Source: Clostridia bacterium
Lineage (GTDB): Bacteria > Bacillota > Clostridia > TANB77 > CAG-508
Assembly: GCA_017625035.1 (NCBI GenBank)
Contig: JAGALX010000025.1
Coordinates: forward strand, 1 to 43,620
Length of the DNA: 43,620 nt
Direction: 5' to 3'
Shown here: piece after piece, positions 14,354 to 23,420 of the stretch
Numbering within the stretch: the stretch's first letter is position 1
Layout: every line of letters begins with the position of its first letter
Position numbers and translations under genes: made by a program
Notes under the pieces: generated by a model
The model's input: the letters and a program-made list of their open reading frames with translations, nothing else
Told to the model about the DNA's origin: nothing
Database searches by the model: none

Positions 14354-14722
14354 AGAAAATAAAAAGAAGAGCTAGACGAAAGTATTATAATTGGGCTGAA
14401 GAAATTGCAAAAGGAAATATAGATAAATTTTATCATTCTACAGACTTTAAAATTTGGAGAGAAAAAGTTCTAATAAGAGATAAACGGAATATGTCAATTC
14501 TTTGCTGGAAAATGGAACGATGGAAAACACTTTCCTGATAAAATAAAAATAATTGATGCAAATACAGCACATCACAAAATACCAATAAAAGAAAGACCAG
14601 ACTTAGCACTAGATGTAGACAATGGAGTAGCTTTAAGTTTTGAAGCACATGAGATTATAGAAGAAAGAGCTAGATGGACTTGGAGAAAGAAAAAGAAACC
14701 ATTAACAGAAGAAAGGTGGTAA
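14344..14722 (+). pseudogene. HNH endonuclease gene with a one-base insertion
   Basis: The first frame encodes FYHSTDFKIWREKVLIRDKR and then stops at 14538. The HNH core is in the next frame: ICQFFAGKWNDGKHF, then ANTAHHKIPIKERPDLALDV and DNGVALSFEAHE, ending TEERW at 14722. Removing one A in CGGAATATG (about 14487-14495) joins the two as RDKR-ICQFF, matching the family. HNH proteins of this type lie just before terminase genes in cos phages of the HK97 group and assist cos cleavage. If truly broken, packaging might be affected; a sequencing error is equally possible. Confidence 0.75.
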
Positions 14723-14729
14723 ATAAAAA

Positions 14730-15167
14730 ATGAAGTTAGAGCATTTATTACAAGCATACAAGGTAAATAATATAAATGCAAATTTAAAAGAAAATATAAA
14801 CGAAGAAGAAGAAAGAGCTGGAGTAATTAACTTTGCAAATGGAATATCAGCAAGTTACTTACTAGATGATGAAGATATAGTAGTAGCAATGAAGATATTC
14901 TTCAATTGTTTAGTACCAGATGAGAATGGAAAGTTAACAGTAACAAATCAAGTTGAGCATACAATAAAGATAATAACAATAATACAAAAAACAATGATGT
15001 TATTATCAAACATTCCACAAAAAGAAGCTAATATGATACTAGAGCATTTAGGATTATTTGATAATACATTCAGAAGCGGAAAACAAATAAAACATTTAGA
15101 ACATGAATATAGAATAGAAGTTGTGGATGGATTATTATGTTTTAGCACAAATGAAATAAATAATTAA
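14730..15167 (+). CDS. Phage protein of unknown function
   Basis: The protein has 145 residues; GAAAGGTGG lies upstream of the ATG in the HNH 3' end. It is acidic and helical with a central hydrophobic stretch (VEHTIKIITIIQKTMMLLSN), and is located between HNH and terminase genes. Not recognised. Confidence 0.6.
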   Translation: MKLEHLLQAYKVNNINANLKENINEEEERAGVINFANGISASYLLDDEDIVVAMKIFFNCLVPDENGKLTVTNQVEHTIKIITIIQKTMMLLSNIPQKEANMILEHLGLFDNTFRSGKQIKHLEHEYRIEVVDGLLCFSTNEINN

Positions 15168-15198
15168 GAATGTAAATATAAGTGATCAAGAAATAATA

Positions 15199-15438
15199 GT
15201 GGAATTAGCAAAAGAAATAAAAATATATAGAGAAAAGATAGAACAATTAGAAAAAGATTCAAAAGAAATTAAAGCAATATATCATGCTGAAATATATGAA
15301 CTAAATGATGGAACTACAGACATTATATATGAATGTGATAAAGACAAATGCAAAGAATGTAATAAAAAGAATTGTTTTCCAGAGTTTTGTACACATACAA
15401 TAAATAAAAAGTATGCAAAGAACTACTATAAAAAATAG
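15199..15438 (+). CDS. Small protein with Cys/His cluster, start uncertain
   Basis: The protein has 79 residues from a GTG; the frame is open upstream to 15160 without an ATG, and no clear ribosome site is seen, so the true start may be earlier at a rare codon. The first half is coiled coil (KIYREKIEQLEKDSKEIKAI). The C-terminal part has CDKDKCKECNKKNCFPEFCTH, a likely zinc site. It ends at the edge of the GC-rich element. Confidence 0.5.
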   Translation: MELAKEIKIYREKIEQLEKDSKEIKAIYHAEIYELNDGTTDIIYECDKDKCKECNKKNCFPEFCTHTINKKYAKNYYKK

Positions 15439-15522
15439 TTGAACAGAAGCGGATACCTCCGTTCAAATCTCAAAGCCAAAATCGGCTTAACGGGAGCGGG
15501 TGTGGGGTGGCGACTGTCCAAC
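15438..15522 (+). other. GC-rich structured element, candidate cos site
   Basis: This is an island of distinctly higher GC in DNA that is otherwise about 28% GC, directly upstream of the terminase small-subunit gene. It folds well: an outer stem 15438-15446 with 15514-15522 (8 of 9 pairs), a middle stem CTCCGTT (15457-15463) with AACGGGAG (15489-15496, one bulge), an inner hairpin AAGCC/GGCTT (15473-15477, 15484-15488), and a G-rich tract GGGAGCGGGTGTGGGGTGG (15492-15510). In HNH + P27 TerS + HK97-type TerL phages the cohesive-end site lies here and is GC-rich. A structured regulatory RNA is the alternative. Confidence 0.45.
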
Positions 15523-15558
15523 TTTTTCATTTTCTCATATGAAAGGGGTGGTAAATTA

Positions 15559-16038
15559 ATGTCAAACAGTAAAAAAAGCAAGAAAACACAGGCAAAAAGG
15601 TTAGAAACGCAAATAGAAAACGCAGAAAAAAGTTTAGATGTAATAGACAAGATAACTGAAGAAGAAATGACTAAAATTAAAGAAATACAAGCAAAAATAA
15701 GAGCAGAAAAAAAGAGATTAAAAAAAGTAGAAAAAAAGGCAGAAAATATTAAAAATGATTTAAAAACCCAATTAGAAATACAAGGAAAATTTGGTAAACA
15801 TTTTGATGATATGGTAGAAGATTATATTTATTTTGTAAAATTAAAAGAAGATTTACAAAATGATATAAAAGTAAATGGATTAAGAATAGAATCAAAAACT
15901 GGCAACGGATATCCAACAGAAAAAGATAATAAAAGTGTAGAACATTTAATAAAAGTAAATGCACAAATGCTTAAAATTTTACAAGACTTAGACCTAAAAT
16001 CTCCTGGAGAAGAAGGTGAAGGAGATGATTTGTTGTAA
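15559..16038 (+). CDS. terS: Terminase small subunit (P27 family)
   Basis: A 159-residue protein that recognises the packaging site and stimulates the large subunit. I chose the ATG encoding MSNSKKSKKTQAKR after an AAAGGGGTGG site; a longer frame runs back through the GC-rich element and is not credible. A long charged helix region is followed by FGKHFDDMVEDYIYFVKLKE and the typical C-terminal SVEHLIKVNAQMLKILQDLD of P27-type small subunits. It overlaps the large-subunit gene by 14 bases. Confidence 0.85.
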   Translation: MSNSKKSKKTQAKRLETQIENAEKSLDVIDKITEEEMTKIKEIQAKIRAEKKRLKKVEKKAENIKNDLKTQLEIQGKFGKHFDDMVEDYIYFVKLKEDLQNDIKVNGLRIESKTGNGYPTEKDNKSVEHLIKVNAQMLKILQDLDLKSPGEEGEGDDLL

Positions 16039-17689
16039 AGAAATTGATGCTTACATTGAAAAATACGAAACATGTCCTAATGTATTTAATAATGAGCGTA
16101 AGCTTTTAATGGAAAATATAGTTAAACCTTTATTAAAAAGAGACGATATCACATTTGATGAAGAAACTTATTATAATTGTATAAAATTTTGCGAGAGATG
16201 GTTTTATAAATTAGTCGATTATCAAAAATTTATATATGCATTTGTTTTTATGTATGATAAAAATGATATTCCAGTTTTTAGAACATTCATAATTCTAATG
16301 GGAAGAGGAAATGGAAAAGACGGTATGATTGTACCATTAATAACTTTTCTTTCTTCAGAGTACTATGGAGTTAAAGGATATAATATTGATATCGTAGCAA
16401 CTGCAGAAGAACAAGCAGAAGATACATATAAAGTTTTATACAATGTATTAGAAGATAATAAAGTAAAATTTAGAAAACATTTTTATTGGAATAAAGAAGA
16501 ATGTATAAACAGAAAAACAAAATCTACAATTAAGTTCAATACATCTAATGCTAAAACAAAAGATGGTAAAAAAGATGGTGCTGTGGTGTTCAATGAATAC
16601 CATGGATATCAAACAGACAAGCAAATTAAAGTTTTTCAAAGTGGTTTAGGAAAAGTAAAACATCCTAGAATTTTTATTATAACAACACAAGGAGATATTA
16701 GGGAAGGTCCACTTGATGAGTTACTTAGTGTATGTAATGGAGTTTTAAATGGGGAGAGTAATGATTTACGTTACTTTCCTTTTTTATGCAAATTAGATAA
16801 TGAAAAAGAAGTCGATGATCCAGAAATGTGGAAAAAAGCTAATCCTAGTTTAGAGTTTTTTCCTAATTTAGCTGATAATATGATGATTGATTATTTAGAA
16901 ATGCAAAAATTCCCTAGTAAAAAGCCAGAATTTATGACAAAACGTATGAATTTACCAATGCAAAGACAAGATGAAATTGTTACTTCCTGGGATAATTTGC
17001 TAAAAGCATCGTATAAAGATATAAAAAATAAAATTGAAAGAGACACACCAGATTTAAATAGAAAAAAGGCAGTTGTTGGTTTGGATATGGCTAACTTAAA
17101 TGACTTTGCATCAGCAGGCTTTTTATTTAAAGTTGGAGATGAATATATATGGAGGCATAAAACATGGATATGTGCAAATGGAAAATTCTTCAATGATATA
17201 AAATTTCCGTTTTATTTAGCAGGAGAAGAAGGATATAAAGATTTTGAGGTTGTTCATAAAAATTCAATACCAGAAGAAGAAATAATTAGTTGGGTAATGA
17301 ATGAAATTTGTAAATATTGCTTAAAAAGAATAAAGATGGATACATATCAATTTAAGTTATACAAAAAAACATTTGAAAAATATGGAATTACAGTATATAA
17401 CCCTAAAACAAATCCAGATGGACAATTAGAAATGATTAAATATCCAGCAAGTATTGCAGCAATATATGCTCCAAAAATAGAAGTCGAATTTGAAGAAGGT
17501 AGAATAAATATAGGAAATAGCGCGATGATGCGTTGGGCTGTAAATAACACTAAAACTGTAATTCAAAAAGATGGAAATAGAAAATATGAAAAAATAGAGC
17601 CTAAACTGAGAAAAAACGATACTTTTATGGCTTTTGTTGCAGCATTTAGTGGATATGAGCTATTAGATGAAGAGGTAATTTATGTGTAA
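16025..17689 (+). CDS. terL: Terminase large subunit
   Basis: A 554-residue packaging motor and nuclease of the HK97-like group. The ATPase shows Walker A GRGNGKD (93-99) and a Walker B/catalytic Glu segment VVFNEYH (187-193, N in place of the usual D, a variant I recall in this subgroup), then QSGLGKVKHPRIFIITTQGD. The RNase H-like nuclease domain begins at VVGLDMANLNDFAS and has late acidic residues in RKNDTFMAF. The start at 16025 uses GAAGGTGAAGG; a GTG nine bases upstream is also possible. Confidence 0.95.
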   Translation: MICCKEIDAYIEKYETCPNVFNNERKLLMENIVKPLLKRDDITFDEETYYNCIKFCERWFYKLVDYQKFIYAFVFMYDKNDIPVFRTFIILMGRGNGKDGMIVPLITFLSSEYYGVKGYNIDIVATAEEQAEDTYKVLYNVLEDNKVKFRKHFYWNKEECINRKTKSTIKFNTSNAKTKDGKKDGAVVFNEYHGYQTDKQIKVFQSGLGKVKHPRIFIITTQGDIREGPLDELLSVCNGVLNGESNDLRYFPFLCKLDNEKEVDDPEMWKKANPSLEFFPNLADNMMIDYLEMQKFPSKKPEFMTKRMNLPMQRQDEIVTSWDNLLKASYKDIKNKIERDTPDLNRKKAVVGLDMANLNDFASAGFLFKVGDEYIWRHKTWICANGKFFNDIKFPFYLAGEEGYKDFEVVHKNSIPEEEIISWVMNEICKYCLKRIKMDTYQFKLYKKTFEKYGITVYNPKTNPDGQLEMIKYPASIAAIYAPKIEVEFEEGRINIGNSAMMRWAVNNTKTVIQKDGNRKYEKIEPKLRKNDTFMAFVAAFSGYELLDEEVIYV

Positions 17690-17706
17690 GGAGGTGAGAT
17701 TATTAT

Positions 17707-18894
17707 ATGGCAAGTATACTAAATAAAATATTTAAAAATAGTAATGGTGAATATATTGATATATTTGATGTCTTATTAGGACAAGGAAATGCTGAGAATT
17801 ATATATACACAATGGCAGAAGCGAAAGCAATTAATTTAATAGCAAAAACCATCGCTAAAACTGAACTTTTAGTTTTTTCAAAGAATGAAAAAAGTGAAAA
17901 AATAGAAAATGTAAAAAATGATATATATTATATGCTAAATATACAACCAAACTACAATGAAAATGGAACTGAGTTTTTATATAAGCTAGCTTTAAAACTT
18001 CTAATTGATAAAGAAGCATTAATATTAATAAATAAATTAAAATCAAGAAAATTTCTATATGTTGCAGATACCTTTACAGCATCTAATGATATTTTACATA
18101 GTAAAACTTTTAAAGACATAACTTTGTCAGATAAGCTAGGAAATTCAATTCGAATTACAAAAGAATACAATCAAGAAAATGCAATATACATAGCATTAAA
18201 AAATAAGGACTTAACTGCAGCAGAAGAAAATTTTAAAAAAAGAATGGGGAAATTATTAAAAACTGTTGAAACCAAATATAAAAGAGCAAATACATCTAAA
18301 TGGAGACTGAAAAAGCCAGGTGGACAACCGACATTGATGGATTATGAAACAGGAAAAGAAATTTCCTATGAAGAATATACAAAGAAAATAACAGATGGAC
18401 TTCTATCTGATGAAGAGGCCATTATTTTATTAGCAGAAGCTTTTGATTTAATTAATTTAAATAAAGATAGCAAAGAAAGTTTAAGTGATTATAAAGAGCT
18501 AATAAAAAATATTGGAGATTCTGTTGCAAGTAATTATAGTATACCGTTAGATTTATTTTATGGAACAAAGACTGAAAAATCTACTGCAAATGATGATTTT
18601 ATTTCTTTTTCTGTAGATTTTTATTATAACGGAATTGAAGATGGTTTAAATAGTGTTCTTGTTGGACAAAAATGTTATTGTGAAGGTGAAAGAATACAAT
18701 TTAATAAATATTCAATATTTCACAAGGATATTATGGATTCTGCTTCAGGTATAGATAAATTAATATCAAGTACATTTAGCAGAAACGAAATAAATGAGTT
18801 CTTAAATTTACCTTATATAGATGAGGATTGGGCAAACAAGCACAATTTGACTAAAAATTATGGTAATGTGAAAGGAGGTGGGAATAATGAATAA
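17707..18894 (+). CDS. Phage portal protein (HK97 type)
   Basis: The 395-residue dodecameric portal forms the DNA entry ring at one head vertex. Family cues are the N-terminal MAEAKAINLIAKTIAKTELL, the late IPLDLFYG segment and SRNEINEFLNLPYIDEDWAN near the end. Length is normal for the family. An AAGGAGGTGAG site precedes the ATG at normal distance. Its stop codon overlaps the protease gene by 8 bases. Confidence 0.9.
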   Translation: MASILNKIFKNSNGEYIDIFDVLLGQGNAENYIYTMAEAKAINLIAKTIAKTELLVFSKNEKSEKIENVKNDIYYMLNIQPNYNENGTEFLYKLALKLLIDKEALILINKLKSRKFLYVADTFTASNDILHSKTFKDITLSDKLGNSIRITKEYNQENAIYIALKNKDLTAAEENFKKRMGKLLKTVETKYKRANTSKWRLKKPGGQPTLMDYETGKEISYEEYTKKITDGLLSDEEAIILLAEAFDLINLNKDSKESLSDYKELIKNIGDSVASNYSIPLDLFYGTKTEKSTANDDFISFSVDFYYNGIEDGLNSVLVGQKCYCEGERIQFNKYSIFHKDIMDSASGIDKLISSTFSRNEINEFLNLPYIDEDWANKHNLTKNYGNVKGGGNNE

Positions 18895-19693
18895 AAGATT
18901 TTATAGTTTTGAAAAAGAAAGTGATAAAAAAGCTAATATATACATTTATGGAGATATTGTTTCTGAACAATGGTGGAGTGAAACAGAAGTAGATCCTTTT
19001 AATTTTAAGAATCAATTAGAAAGTTTAGGTAATGTTGATGAAATAAACGTTCATATTAACTCTTATGGTGGAAATACATTTGCTGGTTTTGCAATACATA
19101 ATTTATTGGAAGCACATGCAGCAAAAATTAATGTATATGTAGATGGTATTGCAGCATCTGCAGCAAGTATTATTGCCATGGCTGGTAATAAAATATATAT
19201 GCCAAAGACATCTCTTATGATGATTCATAATTGCTGGACATATGCATGTGGAAATGCTAAGGAATTAAGAAAAACAGCAGAAGATATGGATAAAATAGGA
19301 GAGGCAATAAAAGCATCTTATTTAAGTAGAATTAAAATTTCTCAAGAAGAGCTTGATGAAATGCTTGATAAAGAATCTTTAATGACAGCGGAAGAATGCG
19401 TTGAAAAAGGTTTTGCAGATGAAATAATAGAAAACAATGATAGTGTACAAAATCAATATTCTAATAAAACTTTATTAAATATGTTTAATAAAGTTAGAGG
19501 AATTAATAATAATCAAGAAAGCAAGCAAGAAATTAGTGATGAGGTAATAAATAAAATTGCCAATAGGATTGTTGAATTAACAGAAGCAAAAAATAAAACT
19601 TTAAAAACAGATGGAAGTAATAATTTAGTAAATAAAGACTTACAAGAAGAAAATAAAAATTCTTGGGAGTCTTTTTTTAATACAAAAAAATAA
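18887..19693 (+). CDS. ClpP-like prohead maturation protease
   Basis: A 268-residue S14-type serine protease that trims the capsid protein during head maturation. The start follows GGAGGTGGG. Seen: NVHINSYGGNTFAGFAIH, the nucleophile S91 in VDGIAASAASIIAMAG, His114 in LMMIHNCWTYACG, and the ECVEKGFADEI segment near the end of the protease domain. The C-terminal tail (about 200-268) is a charged linker, perhaps a scaffold. It lies between portal and capsid genes, the usual order in HK97-type phages. Confidence 0.9.
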   Translation: MNKRFYSFEKESDKKANIYIYGDIVSEQWWSETEVDPFNFKNQLESLGNVDEINVHINSYGGNTFAGFAIHNLLEAHAAKINVYVDGIAASAASIIAMAGNKIYMPKTSLMMIHNCWTYACGNAKELRKTAEDMDKIGEAIKASYLSRIKISQEELDEMLDKESLMTAEECVEKGFADEIIENNDSVQNQYSNKTLLNMFNKVRGINNNQESKQEISDEVINKIANRIVELTEAKNKTLKTDGSNNLVNKDLQEENKNSWESFFNTKK

Positions 19694-19710
19694 GAAGGAA
19701 GGTATCGAAT

Positions 19711-20850
19711 ATGAAAATTAATCAAGATAAAATGAAAGAAGCTCAAAATAAAGCTTTAGAAATATTAAATAAAGAAGAAGATAAGTCTCAAGCAATAATT
19801 AAAGCTGTTGAAACTTTATCAGAGGCAAAATATGAAGATTTAATAAATGAATTAAAAGAGCAGTCTAGCATGGTTGAAAAAGACCAAAGTTATGCTAAAA
19901 AATTAGGGCTAAGAACTAGTTTTTCTAAAGAAGAAAAAGATTTTTATACAATGCTAAAAGATGTAAAAAATGCAATAACAGCAGAACAAATTGATATAAT
20001 ACCAACATCAATCATAGATTTAACATTAGAAGATATTAAAGAAAAAAGCGGTATACTAAATGATGTTAATTTCGCTCCTGCAGATGTAAAAAATTGGCTA
20101 GTAGGTGAAAAAAATGGAACTTTTGCTTGGAACAAGTTAGATAGTGAATTAGTAGAAGAATTAACAGCGACAATAAAAGGAATGAAAACAGATGTAAATA
20201 AATTATATGCTGTATTAATAATTCCAAAAGGTGTTAGAGAATTATCTTTACCATTTGTAGATAAATATTTTACAGCAATATTAAATGAAGCATTAAATGA
20301 CGGATTAGAATTTGCATATTTACAAGGAACAGGTTTAAATCAACCAATTGGAATATATAAACAAATTAAATCAGTAAATGAAGATGGAACACATAAAGAT
20401 AAAGAGGTTAATACTAATTTAACAAAATTTACTCCAAAAGGTATGGCAGAAGCTAAAAAATATTTAATCAAAGGTGGAGTAAGAAAATTAAATAAATTAG
20501 TTATCTATTGTCATCCAAATGATAAAGCTGATTATGTAGATCCAGCTATATATAACGACAAAGGAGAATTAATAACATCATTTAAAAATTTAGAGGTTAA
20601 AGATTCTATTCAAAACCCAGAAGGAAAAGCAGCATTAGTAATTCCTAAAAAATACACAATGGGGTTAACTGGCTTACAAGTAGATGAATATAAAGAAACA
20701 AAAGCATTAGATGATGCAGATGTTATTATTGGTAAAGGATACGCAAACGGTAGAGCTGTAGATGATAATGTTGCATTTGTTTTTGATGTAACAAAATTAG
20801 AAGAATATATTCCAACAGTAAAAACAAAAGAGGAAGTAGCAGGAGCTTAA
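19711..20850 (+). CDS. Major capsid protein (HK97 fold)
   Basis: The protein has 379 residues. Residues about 1-90 form a helical, charged N-terminal delta/scaffold region that the neighbouring protease would remove. The HK97-fold body follows: SIIDLTLEDIKEKSGILNDV, then LEFAYLQGTGLNQPIGIYKQ and KLNKLVIYCHPNDK. An AAGGAAGG site lies before the ATG. Confidence 0.92.
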   Translation: MKINQDKMKEAQNKALEILNKEEDKSQAIIKAVETLSEAKYEDLINELKEQSSMVEKDQSYAKKLGLRTSFSKEEKDFYTMLKDVKNAITAEQIDIIPTSIIDLTLEDIKEKSGILNDVNFAPADVKNWLVGEKNGTFAWNKLDSELVEELTATIKGMKTDVNKLYAVLIIPKGVRELSLPFVDKYFTAILNEALNDGLEFAYLQGTGLNQPIGIYKQIKSVNEDGTHKDKEVNTNLTKFTPKGMAEAKKYLIKGGVRKLNKLVIYCHPNDKADYVDPAIYNDKGELITSFKNLEVKDSIQNPEGKAALVIPKKYTMGLTGLQVDEYKETKALDDADVIIGKGYANGRAVDDNVAFVFDVTKLEEYIPTVKTKEEVAGA

Positions 20851-20873
20851 TATAAGCTCCTTAATTATTTTTT
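20841..20873 (+). terminator. Hairpin terminator after the capsid gene
   Basis: AGGAGCTTA pairs with TAAGCTCCT around a 3-base loop, with the capsid stop codon inside, followed by TTAATTATTTTTT. Partial termination here would make capsid mRNA more abundant than downstream tail mRNA. Confidence 0.7.
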
Positions 20874-20900
20874 ATAATCAAAATAGAGGAGATGAAAATA

Positions 20901-21305
20901 ATGGCTAAAAGAGCAGAAAAGAAAAATGAAAAAATCGTAAAAGAAAAATATATAAGTGTTAGAAAAAGAAAATGGGTAGATTTAGAAGACAATAATTATC
21001 CATATAAACAAGGTGATATTTATCCTCGCGAAGGTTTAGTAGTATCTGAAGAAAGAATTAAAGAATTATCTACAATAAACAATAAATTAGGAGAAGTATT
21101 AATCCAAAAAGTTGAAATAGAAGAAACAAAAGACTTAGCAGATATAAATAATGAAGAAGATTCTAATAAAGATGAAAATGAAAACATAGAGGATGTAACT
21201 GATTCAGATAAAGATGAAAATGAAAACACAGAAGATGTAACTGATTCAGATAAAAATGAAACAGAAAACACAAATAATGGAGAAATAACCAAAACTGAAG
21301 AATAG
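20901..21305 (+). CDS. Head-region protein with acidic repeat tail, unknown function
   Basis: The protein has 134 residues; the ATG follows GAGGAGATG. Residues about 15-65 (KEKYISVRKRKWVDLEDNNY, then YPREGLVVSEERIKEL) look like a small folded phage head or connector-associated domain. The C-terminal half is highly acidic and made of 14-residue repeats (DENENTEDVTDSDK). It sits between capsid and connector genes, so a head decoration or head-completion role is possible. Confidence 0.6.
   Translation: MAKRAEKKNEKIVKEKYISVRKRKWVDLEDNNYPYKQGDIYPREGLVVSEERIKELSTINNKLGEVLIQKVEIEETKDLADINNEEDSNKDENENIEDVTDSDKDENENTEDVTDSDKNETENTNNGEITKTEE
21165..21269 (+). repeat. 42-bp tandem repeat (2.5 copies) in a head-region gene
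   Basis: Two units, 21165-21206 and 21207-21248, differ at only a few positions, and a third is partial. They encode the acidic 14-residue repeat of the upstream protein. Confidence 0.85.
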
Positions 21306-21316
21306 AGGTGCTATAG

Positions 21317-21598
21317 ATGGAAAATGCACAAATAGAAACAATAATTAAAGAAATTCGTAACGAACAACATCCACAAGAAAACGATGAAACTATAAAAGGT
21401 TATATAAAAGATGCTGAATACAATATAAATTATAGTGCAGGAACAAAAATTGATTATGATAAAGATTTAGATGCAAGAAAGTTATTAAAAAATCATGTTT
21501 TGTATGATAGATACAAGCGATTAGCAGAGTTTAAATGCTTGTATGAAGGAGAATATAGTGATCTTCAAGCAAAGTATTACAAATCTGCCGACGTATAA
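21317..21598 (+). CDS. Head-tail connector protein (gp6-like)
   Basis: The protein has 93 residues, mostly helical. The pattern IKGYIKDAEYNINYSAGTKI, then DLDARKLLKNHVLYDRYKRL and ALA/AEFKCLYEGEYSDLQ-like end is that of the HK97 gp6-type adaptor that docks on the portal. An AGAGGTG site lies upstream. It overlaps the next gene by 41 bases in another frame. Confidence 0.8.
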   Translation: MENAQIETIIKEIRNEQHPQENDETIKGYIKDAEYNINYSAGTKIDYDKDLDARKLLKNHVLYDRYKRLAEFKCLYEGEYSDLQAKYYKSADV

Positions 21599-21971
21599 CG
21601 ATGGCTATTTTAAACTTTATCAAATCAAACAAAAAGAATTGGAAAATACAGCATATCCAATCGAATATTTAGCAGAATTTGAAGATACAAAACAAACAGG
21701 AATAAATTATAAAGAAATCTGGTTTGAAGAATTATCAATAACAGATAGATTAAAATTTGATGCTGAAGAAAGAAAAAAGAAAATAACCTGTAAATTACGA
21801 ATACCACAAATAAAAGAGATTGATTCTCTTTGTGTGGTTAAAATAGATGAAAAATACCACAAGGTATTTAATGCATACCATTTTACAAATAAAGATGGAT
21901 TTAAACAAACTGATTTAACACTAGAAGAATATACAAGAGTTAAATTTGAAAAGGATGTGATAAGCGAATGA
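21558..21971 (+). CDS. Head closure / head-tail adaptor protein
   Basis: The protein has 137 residues from a GTG preceded by GAAGGAG; an ATG 15 bases earlier is also in frame. It is beta-rich, with FAEERKKKI-type central segment and DEKYHKVFNAYHFTNKDGFK, in the position of SPP1 gp16/Ad1-type closure proteins. The large overlap with the connector gene is unusual but both frames look coding. Confidence 0.7.
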   Translation: MIFKQSITNLPTYNDGYFKLYQIKQKELENTAYPIEYLAEFEDTKQTGINYKEIWFEELSITDRLKFDAEERKKKITCKLRIPQIKEIDSLCVVKIDEKYHKVFNAYHFTNKDGFKQTDLTLEEYTRVKFEKDVISE

Positions 21972-22303
21972 TGAATAAAGAAGAATTGTTAAAATTATTA
22001 AAATCTTTAAAGGTTCCAGTAAGTGAGGGAGTTCCAGATGATAATAATATAGAGGCAAAAACAAGAATTTGTTTTTGGGAGTATGTTTGGGAGCCTTTTG
22101 TTGCAAGTGGTAATGAATATAATACAAAAGTAACATATCAAGTTTCTATTATTTCTGAAAATCCAAGATGTAAAGCTTTAATAAATTTAAAAAATGAATT
22201 AAATAAACTAGATTTACATCCAATAATACAACACGAAAAAGATATTCAAACAAGAAGATGGCATTCTTATCTTGCAATAGAGGTATTAGAAAACATTGAG
22301 TAG
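21968..22303 (+). CDS. Tail-completion/terminator-like protein
   Basis: The protein has 111 residues, coupled to the upstream gene by an ATGA overlap. Mixed alpha/beta with KVTYQVSIISENPRCKALIN and a final HSYLAIEVLENIE strand. Genome position between head closure and the gp10-like gene suggests a tail terminator or neck protein. Family call is by position more than by motif. Confidence 0.55.
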   Translation: MMNKEELLKLLKSLKVPVSEGVPDDNNIEAKTRICFWEYVWEPFVASGNEYNTKVTYQVSIISENPRCKALINLKNELNKLDLHPIIQHEKDIQTRRWHSYLAIEVLENIE

Positions 22304-22706
22304 TCTATATAATTTAAACAGACAAAAAGATGGAACTACATCTGTTACAGATGGCTGTGCTGGTTTTAGTGCATTAACAGAGCAACTAGAACGCTATATA
22401 AAAGGTGCTGAAAATAGTACAGAAATATTAATGGATGGGGCTACGGAATTTCTTAAAGATTTAAATAAATTAACAAAACCAACGTCAAGAATTAGAAAAA
22501 GTGGTTATACACATTTAATAGATTCATTTGCCATTGATTCCAATAAAAAAGAAGTTATAGTTGGATGGGGCAAGTACCATGGAAGGATGGTAGAATTAGG
22601 AACTCAAAAAATGGATGCTAGAGCACATATGTATCCTTTATGGGATCATAACAAAGAAAAATATTACAAATTAATGCTTACTAAACTGGGGATGAAAACC
22701 TGGTAA
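22296..22706 (+). CDS. HK97 gp10-like neck/tail protein
   Basis: The protein has 136 residues from a TTG start (GAGG upstream), overlapping the previous gene by 8 bases. Signature GWGKYHGRMVELGTQKMDAR followed by AHMYPLWDHNKEKY is characteristic of the HK97 gp10 family. It acts in joining tail to head. Confidence 0.8.
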   Translation: MSSLYNLNRQKDGTTSVTDGCAGFSALTEQLERYIKGAENSTEILMDGATEFLKDLNKLTKPTSRIRKSGYTHLIDSFAIDSNKKEVIVGWGKYHGRMVELGTQKMDARAHMYPLWDHNKEKYYKLMLTKLGMKTW

Positions 22707-22752
22707 TAGTAAGCATTTTTTATAAATTTTAAAGAAAAGGAAGGTATTAAAT

Positions 22753-23406
22753 ATGGGAATAAAAACTAAAAAACCGATGGTAAAAGAAAGCGTTGGAGCT
22801 TTATATTATGCTTTTAACAAACCAACTACAGATGGAGAATTTGATGCAGAGAATTATGAAGATGAAGTAGTAAAAAGTGAAGTTGTAAAAAATATATCTA
22901 CTACAGAAAATGCTGATTCTGTAATAATACGTGCTAGTGGAAAAGTATATGATACTGTAAATAGCAATGAATACATAGATATGGCAGTCGAAGTAGTTGC
23001 TATAGACCCAGCAGATTTAGCAAAAATGAGGGCTGATAAAATAGGAGAAACAGGACTTAATCGTTCTGGAGGTTCTAAAAAGAGACCATTCTTTGCTTTT
23101 GGGAAAGTAAAAAAATTACTTAATAATGGAGTAGAGTATGCTTGGTATCCAAAATGTCAATTAGTTGAGAATACAGATGATATATCAACAAAAGAAGAAA
23201 ATTTTTCTGAGCAAAATGATACTATTACTATAAGAGCTTATGATTATAATAAAGATGAAGATAAAAAGACTTGGGTTAATAGTGAAATGTCAAATTTCCC
23301 AGAAGGATTAACAGAAGAGCAATTCTTTACAAAACCAATATTAACAGATGAAGATTTAGCAGCAGTTATGAAACCAACAACAGAAGAAGAGAACGAAGGC
23401 GCATAG
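22753..23406 (+). CDS. Major tail (tube) protein, phi13 type
   Basis: A 217-residue protein with an AGGAAGG site. The start GIKTKKPMVKESVGALYYAF, the centre ADKIGETGLNRSGGSKKRPFF and the strand-rich end fit the phi13-type major tail protein family. It polymerises into the tail tube around the tape measure. A strong terminator follows. Confidence 0.85.
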   Translation: MGIKTKKPMVKESVGALYYAFNKPTTDGEFDAENYEDEVVKSEVVKNISTTENADSVIIRASGKVYDTVNSNEYIDMAVEVVAIDPADLAKMRADKIGETGLNRSGGSKKRPFFAFGKVKKLLNNGVEYAWYPKCQLVENTDDISTKEENFSEQNDTITIRAYDYNKDEDKKTWVNSEMSNFPEGLTEEQFFTKPILTDEDLAAVMKPTTEEENEGA

Positions 23407-23420
23407 AAAAAAATACACAT

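Noticed and set aside
15439..15558. Extension of the terS frame back through the GC-rich element
   Set aside because: The longer start has no ribosome site and codes an atypical Gly/Arg-rich stretch; the ATG at 15559 has AAAGGGGTGG.
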